A DNA stretch of 64,000 nt from Lanius collurio (Eukaryota; Chordata; Aves; Passeriformes; Laniidae), in the NCBI GenBank assembly GCA_020086605.1, contig JACBWW010000048.1, positions 1,521,687 through 1,585,686 of the forward strand. Reading direction: 5' to 3'. The notes under the pieces are model-generated. The model was not told the origin of the DNA, searched no databases, and worked only from the letters and a program-made list of their open reading frames with translations. Shown piece by piece: positions 23,346 to 35,000 of the stretch. A program made the position numbers and the translations under genes. Positions within the stretch are counted from its first letter, which is position 1. Each line of letters opens with the position of its first letter.

Positions 23346-26300
23346 GTTGTGGAAACGTAAAGTTCAGCCGGTCTGGGAGCAGATGTCTGAGCTTTTGTGG
23401 TACTGGGTGGTAAAATGGCAGGCCATTAGCATGGCATCATGTGCCAGAGCACTCCATTGAGAAGCTGTCAGCATTATCAGCACTTCACCAATGACTGATG
23501 CTGGCAGGCACAAGCTGACATGGGGAACAGAGGCTACAGAGTAAAGTGAAATTAGCACTGGCAGGACTCAGTTCCACATTACAACACCTAAATTTAAGTG
23601 GTGGTTATATAAGGAGGTCGGATCTCAAGGTATCAACACAGCTTTTATCTGCAATGGGATGTATCTCATTTCTAGGTAAGGCAGCTGACATCAGAGCTGG
23701 GAGATGGGCTACATTTCATCAGTGAAAAAAGGTAAAGATCCCTGCAGCTGGAAGATGATAACTAATAAAATGCTCACTGTAGAGCAGTAAGCATTTGCGA
23801 ACCTCTAAGAACCAGCTACAGAGAGGCTTTCTGGAAAAAGTCCCGTGAGAGGGGAGTACCTCCACAGAGCCCAGTTTGTACGGAGCTGGGTGCGATCCAA
23901 GGCCCCCAAGGATGAGCTGGTTTGGTATAACCCACACTACTATAGCAATGTAACCGGAGCCATTCAAGATGATTCGGGAATTTAAGTCTATACACAGACC
24001 ATTGCAGAGAGATTTAAAATCTAATGAAAAAAAGCCCCCAACCTTTTACTAGCAATAATGAATATGGATCTAAGTTTCTTTCCTGAAGCTCAGTGGCATT
24101 TAAACCTACAGTTATTATAAGACAATGCATGTATTGCTATGTTGCCCTATCTTTTTTTGCAGGAGAAACTAATTCCCATGTTTTAAAATTTCTTTTAAAA
24201 TTATTTACATTCTCCAGAATGTTAAACAATAATATTAAAATTCAGATAATATTTTTCTTTCAGGTAAGTGCCATAGGCCTAAATACAACACATTTTTTTC
24301 TTTCTTGGAGGTCGGTCAAGATTTTATGGGTCAGATATAAATTTCTTGATATTGTTTTTTTCTTTCAGCTCCAAATGCGTATGTGTATTTTTGCCTCAGA
24401 TACCTCCTTGTTACACAAGACAGGAAAAAACTTGGCAAGCTGGAATTTCTTGTTATCTTTCTCTCAGTTTTAGTCTCTCTTTTTTATTTGTTTGTAGTTG
24501 CTTATGGGGGATCTCTTTGACTCTTAAAACTTCATGTCAAACTCCAATTACCTGCCCAGCTCCTTGGGACTTTACTTTTGCTTCCTGTTTCCTTCAACTA
24601 GAAAGCCACCTACTTTCTCCTGAGATTATTTCACTAAACCCAGGAAATCTAACCTCATCTCATCAAGGGTGACAAATGCTTTTCACTCTGCCTATATGTT
24701 GCTATCTAGAATAACTTTTTTCATTCTGGACATTCCTATAAACCTGCTGGTCTTGTTTGGACCTTCTGTCAGCATGACTGAATTCAGGCTTTTTTCACAT
24801 CTTTTTCCTTCATTATTCAGAACTTGGCTGACTGTTCACTTGTGCTCAATATTTATTGTTCAGGTATTTTGGAAGTCAGGATACTGATCCTACAGTTCAT
24901 AATTTCTCCAGCAAACACAGGTCATACATATACGTGCACAGAATTTAGCTCTTTAAATAATGTTTGTATATAAAAGGAAGTACATTTTTAGGTACAATGC
25001 TGTATCTGTTACAATAACAGAAATGCTTCTCCTGCTTGATTATCATAAAAGCTAGCTAGCACCTTCTACACTGGAATCCACAGTAATATTATTTCTAAAA
25101 TACACTTTTGCAAAATTTCATGATCCAGTATATGACAGTTACTACAAGCAACTGTAAAATATTAAGCTTTTTCACAAAAGCCCATACTAGTACCAAATGA
25201 CACTCAAACTACTGTATGTACTGTAAAATCACCCTTTGTGATGGTGGATAAAAGCAGGGTTTTACTGTGCAGGTGGTTCATGTTGTCAACAAGAACTCAC
25301 AATAAAAACGCAACATTAAGATCAGGCTGACATTAGGAATGAGTGTAGATTGTCAAGTACAATCTGGCAGCTAACTTATATCACAAAATGAATTGAACCT
25401 CATTTTTCCTTGTCTGTTTTGTGAGCATTTATATCGTAGTAAATTTCCTTCTCTGCTGAACCCCAGTTTAATTTCTCATCCTGGAGTTTCAGAAATGGTC
25501 TTTGCAAGAAGGGTGTCAGAGGGCCATGTCCATGTTATTTCAGACAAATCACCCTCCTCCCTCCCAAAAATAAAGGGTCTTGGTAAAGACCATTCTGAGA
25601 GCTTGACTGCTGTAAAGTGGAGCAGTATTAGTTTTGCATTCCTGTCTGAAGGATAGATGACTGATATCTAGGAAGAGCCTGGCTAACTTGCACAGCTGTA
25701 GGGAAGAGACCCAAACAATATCCTGCAATCGTTTTACTGAAGCTTCAGCTTTCACTTCAGCTAAATTCCAGTTCTGTGATTTTTTTTAATGTTTTACGTT
25801 GGTCTGTTTTACTCATGGAGACGTTTATGTAAATGTGTAAGCTATTATTCAATATTGTTTCCTGCTAAAAAAAAAACCCCAACACAACAAATAACCCAGC
25901 TTGGTTTATCTTCCATTATGAATGTACCACATTCTTCCTATGGTATCTCTCTCCAAAAAACACACAACTTGGAATGGCTTCTGATAGTTTTACTCAGAGC
26001 TCTGTGCCTCCTTACAGAGGAGAAAGTCCCATTTATTTCAATCATGCCACCTCTGGATAGAAATGTACTCAATATAAATTAAGCTGTCCAAAACCTGGGT
26101 CACTGACATGGTTAATAATTTATTGTTGGCTTTCAGTGCATCCTTCTCATAGAAACATCTCTTATAATGTCAAACTTATGACTGTATGGAGAAAATTTCA
26201 GTGTGTATCACATGCACTTTTAGAACATCTGTATCAAAGATTATGAGGCTATTAAAGCAGTTCTTTACTCCAAAGACCGAAAATATATAGTGCACACCCC

Positions 26301-29300
26301 AACCCATACGGGCACAGGTGATTAGGATGGCCAAATTATGTTCTCATGTATTCCAGTGAAATCCTAATAATTTCACTCATTTCAGGAGGCTTTCCCTAGT
26401 CTTGAATATTTTAGAGGAGAATCTGAGCAGTATGTATGCATAAGCGATGCAGATTCATTAGTGTCAGAAAATTACTTTAGTGTAGTGCCTGAAAAAGACT
26501 TCCTCACTTGTTAAGCCTGCCTTGCCAGAAGGAAGATATTTACTTTAAACAAAATCCAAACTTGGAGCTGAATATTTCTCATTATCAAAACTGTCAGCTT
26601 GAAAGACATCCTTTTTTTAGTTTCCTTTCTCCCACCACATGCCCACTATATACAAGTCTCACAGATTAGAAAATATTGCTTTGTAACATGGATTCATAAC
26701 AAGTTTTTTTCATCCAAATTAACCTTTTCAAGCTCCATTACTTTCCTGTCAACTTTCTGGTTACTGTCATAATCAGATTTCTGAAGGTTTAGTTATATTT
26801 GAAAGACACAAAACTGCAGTTTTTTTAATCACTCCAGCCAGAGCTCTGGAAGAATTCTGTCATGAATACTGAGTGGGCACATGCTGGTATATGCTACAAA
26901 ACAGTAATGGCAGAGATCTCTCTCTGTAGCTGCCCAGTGTTGGCCCATAGGGAGAAGTATGGTCACTACCTCTCCTTGTATCCACTTGTATCACAGTATG
27001 AAGGCAAACTGCTCTAGAAAGATTTGTAACAGGGTTTTAACCAAGAAATCCTGTTTCTAGAGCATGTAAGCTAAGGAAGAGAAATTCTGCATTAAACATC
27101 TAAATAGGCACGTCAACAAGCTAGCACTGAACAAGTAAGTTTATATCTTCTTTGGAGAGAGGAAGCAAATCTTCTGTTTCCTCTCAAGTCCTTCAAATGC
27201 AGATTGAATATGAACCTGAGAACAGAGAGATGGTCAGTTGCCTCTGAAAAGCCAGGGAAAGCTGTTAAGATGAGCTAGGATTCTGAGAAGGCCTGGCTTC
27301 ACGGTGAAGGGAAGGGGCCAGCTGCCAGGACCCCAAGCGCCCTAAAGACAGACTTACAGGAAAACACACTTCTGAATTGCTCTTCACTAGTCAAGTTTTT
27401 TGCTCTTGAAACGGGGTATGTTAATGATTATTGTATGAATTTAACAAGCAATGGTATCCCAGGAGCTTAGCAAGCTTCACTGTTGGCCATGTTATGGGGT
27501 TACTCTTAAAAGAACTGCAAGGTAATCTGAAGTGATAAGAATGCACTTGACGTCTTATTCAAAAAAATTAACAGACTGGGTTCCAAGCATTTCTAGAGGT
27601 GGGAACCACAACTCTGATAATACTGTTGATTGCCATAATATATCTGAGATATCTCAAACATACAGGTTACTCTATGTTACATTTCCAAGAACAGTGTTTG
27701 TCAAGAAGACAGACATAAATTTAGTTGGCCTTGCTTGCACTTTAGCTTCTCTGAGACCTCTTTCTTCTGATAAAGGGAGGAGTATAGCTGTGGGCTTCCA
27801 CAGTCTGATGGAATATTAAAGCACTGGAAAATTTTGGCTTGTTTAAAATCACATTGAAAACAGCTACAGTTAATGTGTGTAAGATATTTATTGTAAATGA
27901 AGTGTCTATTGTGGAAAGATGTCCTTTTGCAAAAACACCAGTTCTGACCATGAAAGCAAAAGGCAATATACAGTTTGTGAGTTTGCTACAGTAAAGGAGA
28001 TATCTGAAATTGTAAGCAATTTATTTTTTTTACCATCTTTTATCTCACCAGAAATTATATCAGTGGATATGTTCACCGCATCTCCATGAAAATTCCTTTC
28101 AGACTTATCCCTCTGCTTAGATTTATTTCAGATAATCACAGCACTTTTTAGATACTGTGCTTTAAGATTATTTTGTCAAATTGCTGGTTTTGTCAATCAA
28201 CCTGTAACATTTCTTCTGACTTTCCCAAATGCCAAACATATTTGAACTCCTACATTTTCTTTAAAATACAGGTTTTTAAGAAATGCTAAAAATAATAACT
28301 GTCATCTCACACAGCTCAGTTACTGCATAAAAATAAATTATATTTTTCTTACTTTGCTTAACATATATTTGCATCAGCCAAAACCAGTGTTTTTCTAGGT
28401 ACTGAAGGTAGAGACCAGAGGTTCTGCTGCCCATCCCAGCTGAGATGTTCACTTATACTCAAGAGGTTCCATGTACAAAACTTATGCCCATACCCTAATC
28501 CAAGACTTGGTTAAATATTCAAACGGAATGTGGTATGGTTCTCAAAAAGGGTAATGAATGGAGAGTTTAAAGAGCTCCCTCCCTGACATGAAGATCTCAG
28601 TGGAGGTTTCTGGGCTAACGGACCACAGTGCCACCAAAGCACAAGGCAGTGCCAGTGTTGCTCCAGCCCTGAGGCCAGGCAGCATCATGCAGAGGGAGAT
28701 TTTCGAATGATTGATAGTGAGTGGAGCTTGAGTGCCTAATTGATGTTTATACCTTTGGGGAAAAAAATCCCCTGCTTTCAGTATCTTCGACAACTGGGCT
28801 CATTTTCTCCTCTCACGACAATAGGAAAAATGCTGCTAGGTGCACCTGAAGGAATCCTGTCTGGCAGAAATGATGCATAGGGATCTCATTCCCTCAGTGT
28901 GCCTGCAATGATCGAGTTCGACCATCGAAAATCCAGACTAAAGGCTGTAATGTCCTGCTAATGAATTGTTCTCTACAGAATATTTTCCTATGCCGTGTTG
29001 CTTCAAGTGACCAATCCTTTGCTGATCTGCAAAAGCTACTCTGTGCTGCTCTGTATCAGCACTGGGTACCTTTGGAAGCTGTGCCTGTAGAAATCATTCT
29101 GAGGATCAATTACTCCCAGGAGAATTAATTCAAGATCTGATCCCACTATGTCCTGCATGCCCTTGGCTCCCAGCTGGGGAGATGCTCAGTGATAGATAGA
29201 ATTAGAAGACCTCAAGGCCTGCTCCTGGTCTTGCAAAAATCAGATGCAGAACTTCAAATGCCTTGTGCCGGTGAAGGATCAGAGTCTCCCTGGAAGAGGA

Positions 29301-31368
29301 GGTTACAAAAGAGCAAACCTGTGTTATCTTTGCACAAAAGATCACTCAGTGCCATTGCGTAATGTGAAAACTCACCAGGAATTTTCTTCAGGCTTACACA
29401 CAAAATAATCTTACACAGAGAATACTATAATGATGGCTAATAGTGTATCTCCAAAATACCATGTAAAATACATAAGGCTGAGATTAATGGTGACAAAAAG
29501 CACTGAAATGACAGCCTTTCAGTTCAAACAAAGGACAGTATTAAAATTCTGGTGGGTGCGTTTGGAAACAAAAATGGTCAGCTTCTGACTGATGGAGTCA
29601 CCTCCCTGGCTGAGTGTCAAAATAGGTCAATGGAGCTTTCTTTTCACAATAGCTAGAAGTAAATGGAAACTTTGCTGTGTTCCAGCCCAGATCAGTAGGG
29701 AAAGAGACATTCTCCCTGACATGCAGCTTTTATATTTGTTACATGATACTCAATGATATTAAATAACAGCTGGCAGGTTTTCAGCAAAAGAAAAGACCCT
29801 TGTCCCCAGAGATGGATGGCACCACCCCTTGCATGCTCACACCTCAAACCTTACAGCCCAGCAATGTAAAACACTGCAGCACCTCAAGGTTCAGCTCAGC
29901 CAAGCGTGGGAAGGTCAGTCAGCGGAGCAGGAGGAGGGCAGGGAGGAAGGTGGGGGTGGAGACGGCAGCCTGACCATAACTCCAGCCACAAGGGCTCAGT
30001 TTCTAATGGCAACAATCTCAAAAGCTTCTCTGTGCATGGCTTCATAATTAAGTGTTAAATAAAAGTGCTGTGCTGCTAACACTGCATCCTCCCTTACAAA
30101 TTCTGACTTCATCTTCAGACCTGGTAGTCTATTAAATTATTCAGACTGAAAATTCCTAGCACTTAAGCAGGGACTGTAAAATTAAGACATAGTCCGGATC
30201 TCAACACTGTCAAACACAGTGATTTCGTTCACCAAGTATGGCTCGTACTCACTGTGTTCCTATTACTTGGAACCACATTTCCATGTTATTACATTGCTAG
30301 GACATTTTCTAAATGCATGTCTAGCTTCATCATAAAAAGACAAACTTGATCAGAATAATAGGTTACAGCCACAGGATATGTGCACAAAAAGGTGTAAGAG
30401 AAACAAAGGTCAAAAAGGAAGTGCAAATTATTTTTCAAACTTACAGCAGAGTTTTTCCCAAACATGAAATATAATCCTTTTAGAAACAGGCTCTCAGTTG
30501 CCCAATAAATCTGCAACAAAGCAAGGCTACCAGCAAAAGTAGTATTTGAGTATTTTTAAAGGAAACGCAGAACTCATACCATAGTAGTGAACTAAAAAGT
30601 AATGCCTCAAAACATCTGAATGAGAACATATTATTCATCACAATGCTTTCATGATTACAATTAGCACAAACACATTTGTGATGCTTCCAAACATCGGTGG
30701 GAATGTTGATATGTTTACATCTCTGTAACAGAGATATGTCTATTTTCCATAGAGCAAACGATTATTTTTCAAACAGTGTAGGAACAGGAAACAGGAAAGC
30801 AGACATCTCAAAGAATGGTTGATTTACTATCTGGTTTATAGCTACCACTATTTTTATGCTTTTGGAGAGAACTATATATAATCCACATTAGAGTGAGATT
30901 TTAACATTTAATACGGGATTCCACCATGTTACAGATGGTACAAAACTGTTCTGTGCATGCCCTGGACACATATATTTCAGTGTAGGGTGGATTGGTGTAC
31001 TGAATGAGGTGTGGTTCAGAGGGTGGTTACAGCAGGTTACTTCTCCCATTTGAATTCCTCAGGTACAGGTGTACCCACAGTGCCCTACAGCATCATATCT
31101 GGTTTCTCAGGTTAACTGCTCAGTTTTTTCGGCTTTCCCTTTTCCGTTTTGTGTGTGCCTCTAGGTGTGGTGGTAATGAAGGAAGAGAAGAGTAGGCCTC
31201 AGCATGTCATCCACGACTGTCTTAAAGCTTCTCCAGAGATGAAATACTGGAAATAGTTTTCGTTTTCTTTTTGGGGAAAAGGAATAACATTAATTAAACA
31301 AGGTAGCTTTTCCCATTCAGCGAGAGGCGTTCAATAGGGGGGGGTTTGGCTTCTAGCCACTAGAGAAG
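23346..31368. other. Long non-coding stretch, no gene recognised
   Basis: About 8 kb of AT-rich DNA with no recognisable coding exon, RNA gene or mobile element. Open frames are all below 130 codons and show no family motif. A short purine- and G-rich patch lies near 29925-29965. Confidence 0.5.

Positions 31369-31398
<30 letters not shown>
31369..31398 (+). repeat. Poly-A run (30) at the edge of the CpG island
   Basis: Thirty consecutive A, followed 35 bases later by 14 consecutive T (31434-31447). The A and T runs face each other directly beside the CpG island. Confidence 0.95.
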
Positions 31399-31399
<1 letters not shown>

Positions 31400-31799
31400 C
31401 CTCTGTGTAAAGTAAAGCTAATACTCTTAGGTATTTTTTTTTTTTTTAATTCTCCTGCCACCCTGGGGCGGCCCCTTTGTCCAGTGGGAGAGGGACGCGG
31501 CGCGGGAGAGCCGGCCCGGGCTTGGAGGAGCGAGGGACGGGAAGCTCCCCCTTCCAGCGGGACACGGCGCTGCGGTTCCCTCCCCTCCTTTCTCCCGGCC
31601 GGCAGCTGCTTCCCCGCCCTTCCCTCCGGGCCGGCGGCGCGACCCTCGCCCCGCCGCTGCCGGCAGAAACACGAGCAGTGTGCGGGGCCGGACAGGGCCG
31701 CCTTTGTCCGTCCCGCACCCGGGCGGCGCCGCCGCGCATAACAACGAGCCCGGCCCGCCCGGGACCCGCCGGCCGCGGGCACGGCCCCGCCCCGCCCCG

Positions 31800-31813
31800 G
31801 TTGCCGCGGCAAC
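31800..31813. promoter_or_regulatory. RFX X-box palindrome
   Basis: GTTGCCGCGGCAAC is a perfect 14-base inverted repeat of GTTGCC half sites with a two-base spacer, the high-affinity binding form for RFX transcription factors. The spacer contributes to a central CpG. RFX2 and RFX3 act through such sites in promoters of cilium genes; RFX1 and RFX5 bind related sites in other promoters. Its place within a CpG island beside GC boxes supports a real function. Confidence 0.7.
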
Positions 31814-31833
31814 GGCGGGGTCTGAGGGCGGCG

Positions 31834-31876
31834 GCCCTTCCCGGCCCTTCCCTGCCCTTCCCTGCCCTGCCCCGCC
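31834..31876 (+). repeat. Short tandem repeat, CCCTTCCCKG-like (about 4 copies)
   Basis: Four adjacent roughly 10-base units in the CpG island (CCCTTCCCGG, CCCTTCCCTG, CCCTTCCCTG, then a decayed CCCTGCCCCG). This is a C-rich tract that could vary in copy number. Confidence 0.7.
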
Positions 31877-32065
31877 CCGGAGCAGCCCGCCCGGCGAGTC
31901 TCCGTGCGCTCAGCTCTCGGCGCCCCGGCCGCTGCCGGCCCCTGCAGCCCCGCAGCGCTGCGCTGGGCGCTCGCACGTCGCGGAGACTGCGGCGCCCCCG
32001 CCCCGAGGCAGCGGGATGCCCCCAGATGGCAGCCCCGCTTCTGTGCCCCTGCTAGGTTAAAGCGA

Positions 32066-35000
32066 TGGAGACACGGCTGCCGCTGCGCTCTTCTGAGTGC
32101 TGCTAAGCGCCTCCCTTCACTAATGCAGCTGGAGGGCTGACACAAAAATCACAGCTCCAGAGGTTTCCGCAGCGTCTCGCTGTCCTGCCCTGGCTCGCTC
32201 GGGTTAGCTGAGGGCTCCACACGCTGAGTAAGGGACAGGCGGCTGAGCTGCTCTTCCAGATGAAAACCGTGGGCATCTGTGTGTGGGTGCTGATGATCCC
32301 AGGTTGAGCCCTTGCCGATGACTCACTGTGTGCGGACATCTGCTCGGGGAGCTGCTGCGCTCCCTCCTGTGTCCTGGAGCTGGATTTCCATTCTGACGTT
32401 TTTCAGCTTCTGTCTGAGTTGTATTTAGAAACAGTTTTCTGCTGGGAAGAGTTAAATTGCCGGCATTATACAGTTATGTAATACTTTCTAGGTTTTGTGT
32501 GTTGGTTTTTTTCCCCTTTAAGATTTGCCATCACAGACCAAAAATAAAGCAGAAGAGAGCAGAAAAAAATATCTGGGCTGAACTGCACGATGAGATCATT
32601 CGTGGGATAGGTTGTGATTTGGTAAGCTATTTAAGATGAAATTGGAGAGGAGAAAAAAAGAGAAGAGAGCAGATTAAACAGTACTTTTAAAAAAGAGCTA
32701 AAAGTCAGCAAAAATAAGACTTAAGTTTAATAGCATAAATTAATGTCATTAGGAATTTTGCAACTGTAAAAGCAATAAGCAGTCCAGTCTGAGAGGGGGC
32801 TGTGTACCCTTCAAAAGAATAATGTTATGTATGCTCAGTCATAAATTAAAGTGAAGCCCTGGTGCTTGGAAGAGTGGCACTGCTTTCCTGTGTGCTTTTA
32901 TTGTGTCTCGTGACTTGGTGTATCATGTCATTTGCATTACGTAATGCCTAAACAACCCCAAAATACTAATTCTCTTAAGAGATTGCTGTTTATTTAAATA
33001 CCTGATCCCGAGCATTTAAGAAGGTGATACCAGCTAATCCTCACTGTCTGTTTTCCTAGGAAAATGATTTTAGGGATCATTTGTATTTTAAAAAAATGCC
33101 ACTCTCAACTGGCTTTCTGGTTGTACTTAGCAATGTATTGCTATTGTACTTAGCAAGGCTGCCATCGTACCAAGTGAATGAAAAGTGACAAAAAGCAGAG
33201 ACTGAAGAGGAGCACTGGGAATTTTAAAAGACTTTCAGTTTGGCACGGCCATTTTTCTCTTTCACTGTATTCTCACCAGAAGCTTAAACAATTACTGCAG
33301 GCAAACCAGGTTGTGCAGGTGGAGGCAATGTTTAGCAAGGCATGCTGCTTTAGTAAGTCACCTGTAAAACAAGATGATCTGTGATGTTCTGATAAATGTA
33401 GTTGTTCTTTCTCCTTTCTTCATCAACTGCATTATCAGCAGTGTAGCTTGGAGTATCCACCCATGAGTTAAGTAGTAAGTATTCATGAAGCTGGGATAGT
33501 CTTCCTTTGTGAGTTACTTGTTAAAAGCTCCTCTTTTTGTCAAGCAAATCAAGCCAAGTCATGCTTTTTTTCTGTGACACTCTGTGAAAAGGGAATATTA
33601 CATTAGGGAGTTACAGATGTATATGTGGGTATGGTGGGGAGGAAGGAGCACTGTCTGGAGAAGAAGTTTCAGAGAAACTCAGAGAAGGTCCAGCCGGGAT
33701 GCTGATGAGGTCATAAGAGAAACAGAACTGAGAAAGAATCTAGAAGCCTTACCAGAGACCTACTCCTTATCCCCAACCTTTCAAAATGGGGCTTTAACTT
33801 TGAGAAATAAGTACAAAAATGAATTATCTATACTCTGTGGTTCCCAAGGTATTTGGGAATGCCTTTAATGTTTCCACTCTAAAAGAGGGTTAGTTCTTTT
33901 CTCTGCACACTGCATTTCAAAGGCAGTCCCCTAGAGTGAGGTTCAGCTTTGGCTTCAAGCACAGGAATTGAGTTATGAGAATGTGAGTGAGGTATCTTAA
34001 CTTTCCATTGCAGACAGTGGGGGTGGGTTTCATGTTCCTCCGCAGGAGCCATTTGAACCTTGTGCTTTTCATACATTGAAAGGAGGCCTTTGGATACAGC
34101 ACCACGTGGCTTCTGGAGAGACAGCTAGATGCCAGGCAGGGTTAGCCAAGACAACCCCAATGGTACAAGATGCCTATTCAGGCAGCTGAAGCTAACCCAG
34201 TACGCTCAAAGGAACTTGTACCCTAAAGTAGATACTTTGATTTGGTCAGCTGAGTAAGTCTGTGTGCTCCACTGGTTGCACTGGCAAGACCTGTAGTGAC
34301 CACAGTAGTGACTTGGACACCCAGCTCATACCAAGGTGTCTATGCTTAGGACCTTAAATTCAGGTGTTGAACCCTATCCTTACAGACCTAATTTATGTGT
34401 GAGACAGATGTACAGCACTGTCAGTTATCATGTGGGACTCCTAAGTAAGACCCCCATCTTTTGGAGTGGCAGCCAGTCCATGTGCTCAGCCTGTCTGAAA
34501 CTCCTTTCCTCTGAAAAATTGCCCCTGGAAACTCATTTCTTCAATCATTTTCTGAGAAAGCACCTCTCTTTAAGTTTCCCTTTCTCCATCCACAAAGATG
34601 TTTTATACACAGCCTCAATCTTTTCTAAAAAATCAAAGTTATCTGAGCCTAAGTATGAAAGAACAAAACCATGACCTTTCTTTTCCAGATTCTTTATTGC
34701 TATAGAAAGCAAACCCTTGTTAAATAAATAAAAAGGGTGGGAAAGGGAACCTGGGTGTCATACAAGAAACTGAAAAATGTGAGAAGATGAAAACTTGCTG
34801 TTCAGTGAAGTTAAATGTTGATCAAAACCTATACAAGACAGGGCTGAAAACACTCAGCTTGAGTGGTTTCATTCAGGAAAGGACTGGAAATGAAGAAGGG
34901 TGAAGGAAAATCAGTGACAATAATAGCAAAATAAAAGTATACAAACACTGGGAAGAAGTCTGTGAAAAATGACAAACAAACATGCTTTTCTAAAAAGGCA

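Larger units (their letters stand above)
31452..32065. promoter_or_regulatory. CpG island, probable promoter
   Basis: About 600 bp of very GC-rich, CpG-dense DNA stands out sharply from its AT-rich surroundings. Islands like this mark promoters in vertebrates, often of broadly expressed or ciliary genes. It contains overlapping GC boxes (CCCCGCCCCGCCCCGG, 31785-31800) of the Sp1/KLF type, an RFX X-box palindrome directly against them, and a short tandem repeat at 31834-31876. There is no TATA box. Long open frames on both strands (up to 261 codons on the - strand) are expected in stop-poor GC-rich DNA and are not taken as genes. The direction of transcription is not shown by the sequence. A possible exon on the + strand at 32523-32621 weakly favours transcription to the right. 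Confidence 0.8.

Noticed and set aside
31360..32145. Long open frames of 105 to 261 codons on both strands in the CpG island
   Set aside because: GC-rich DNA has few stop codons. The readings are Arg/Ala/Gly/Pro-rich in every frame and resemble no protein family; the longest also ends in translated homopolymer.
32582..32639. Reading GIGCDLV on the + strand, similar to a motif of holo-ACP synthases
   Set aside because: Only seven residues match, and the reading crosses the likely splice donor at 32622. This is coincidence.
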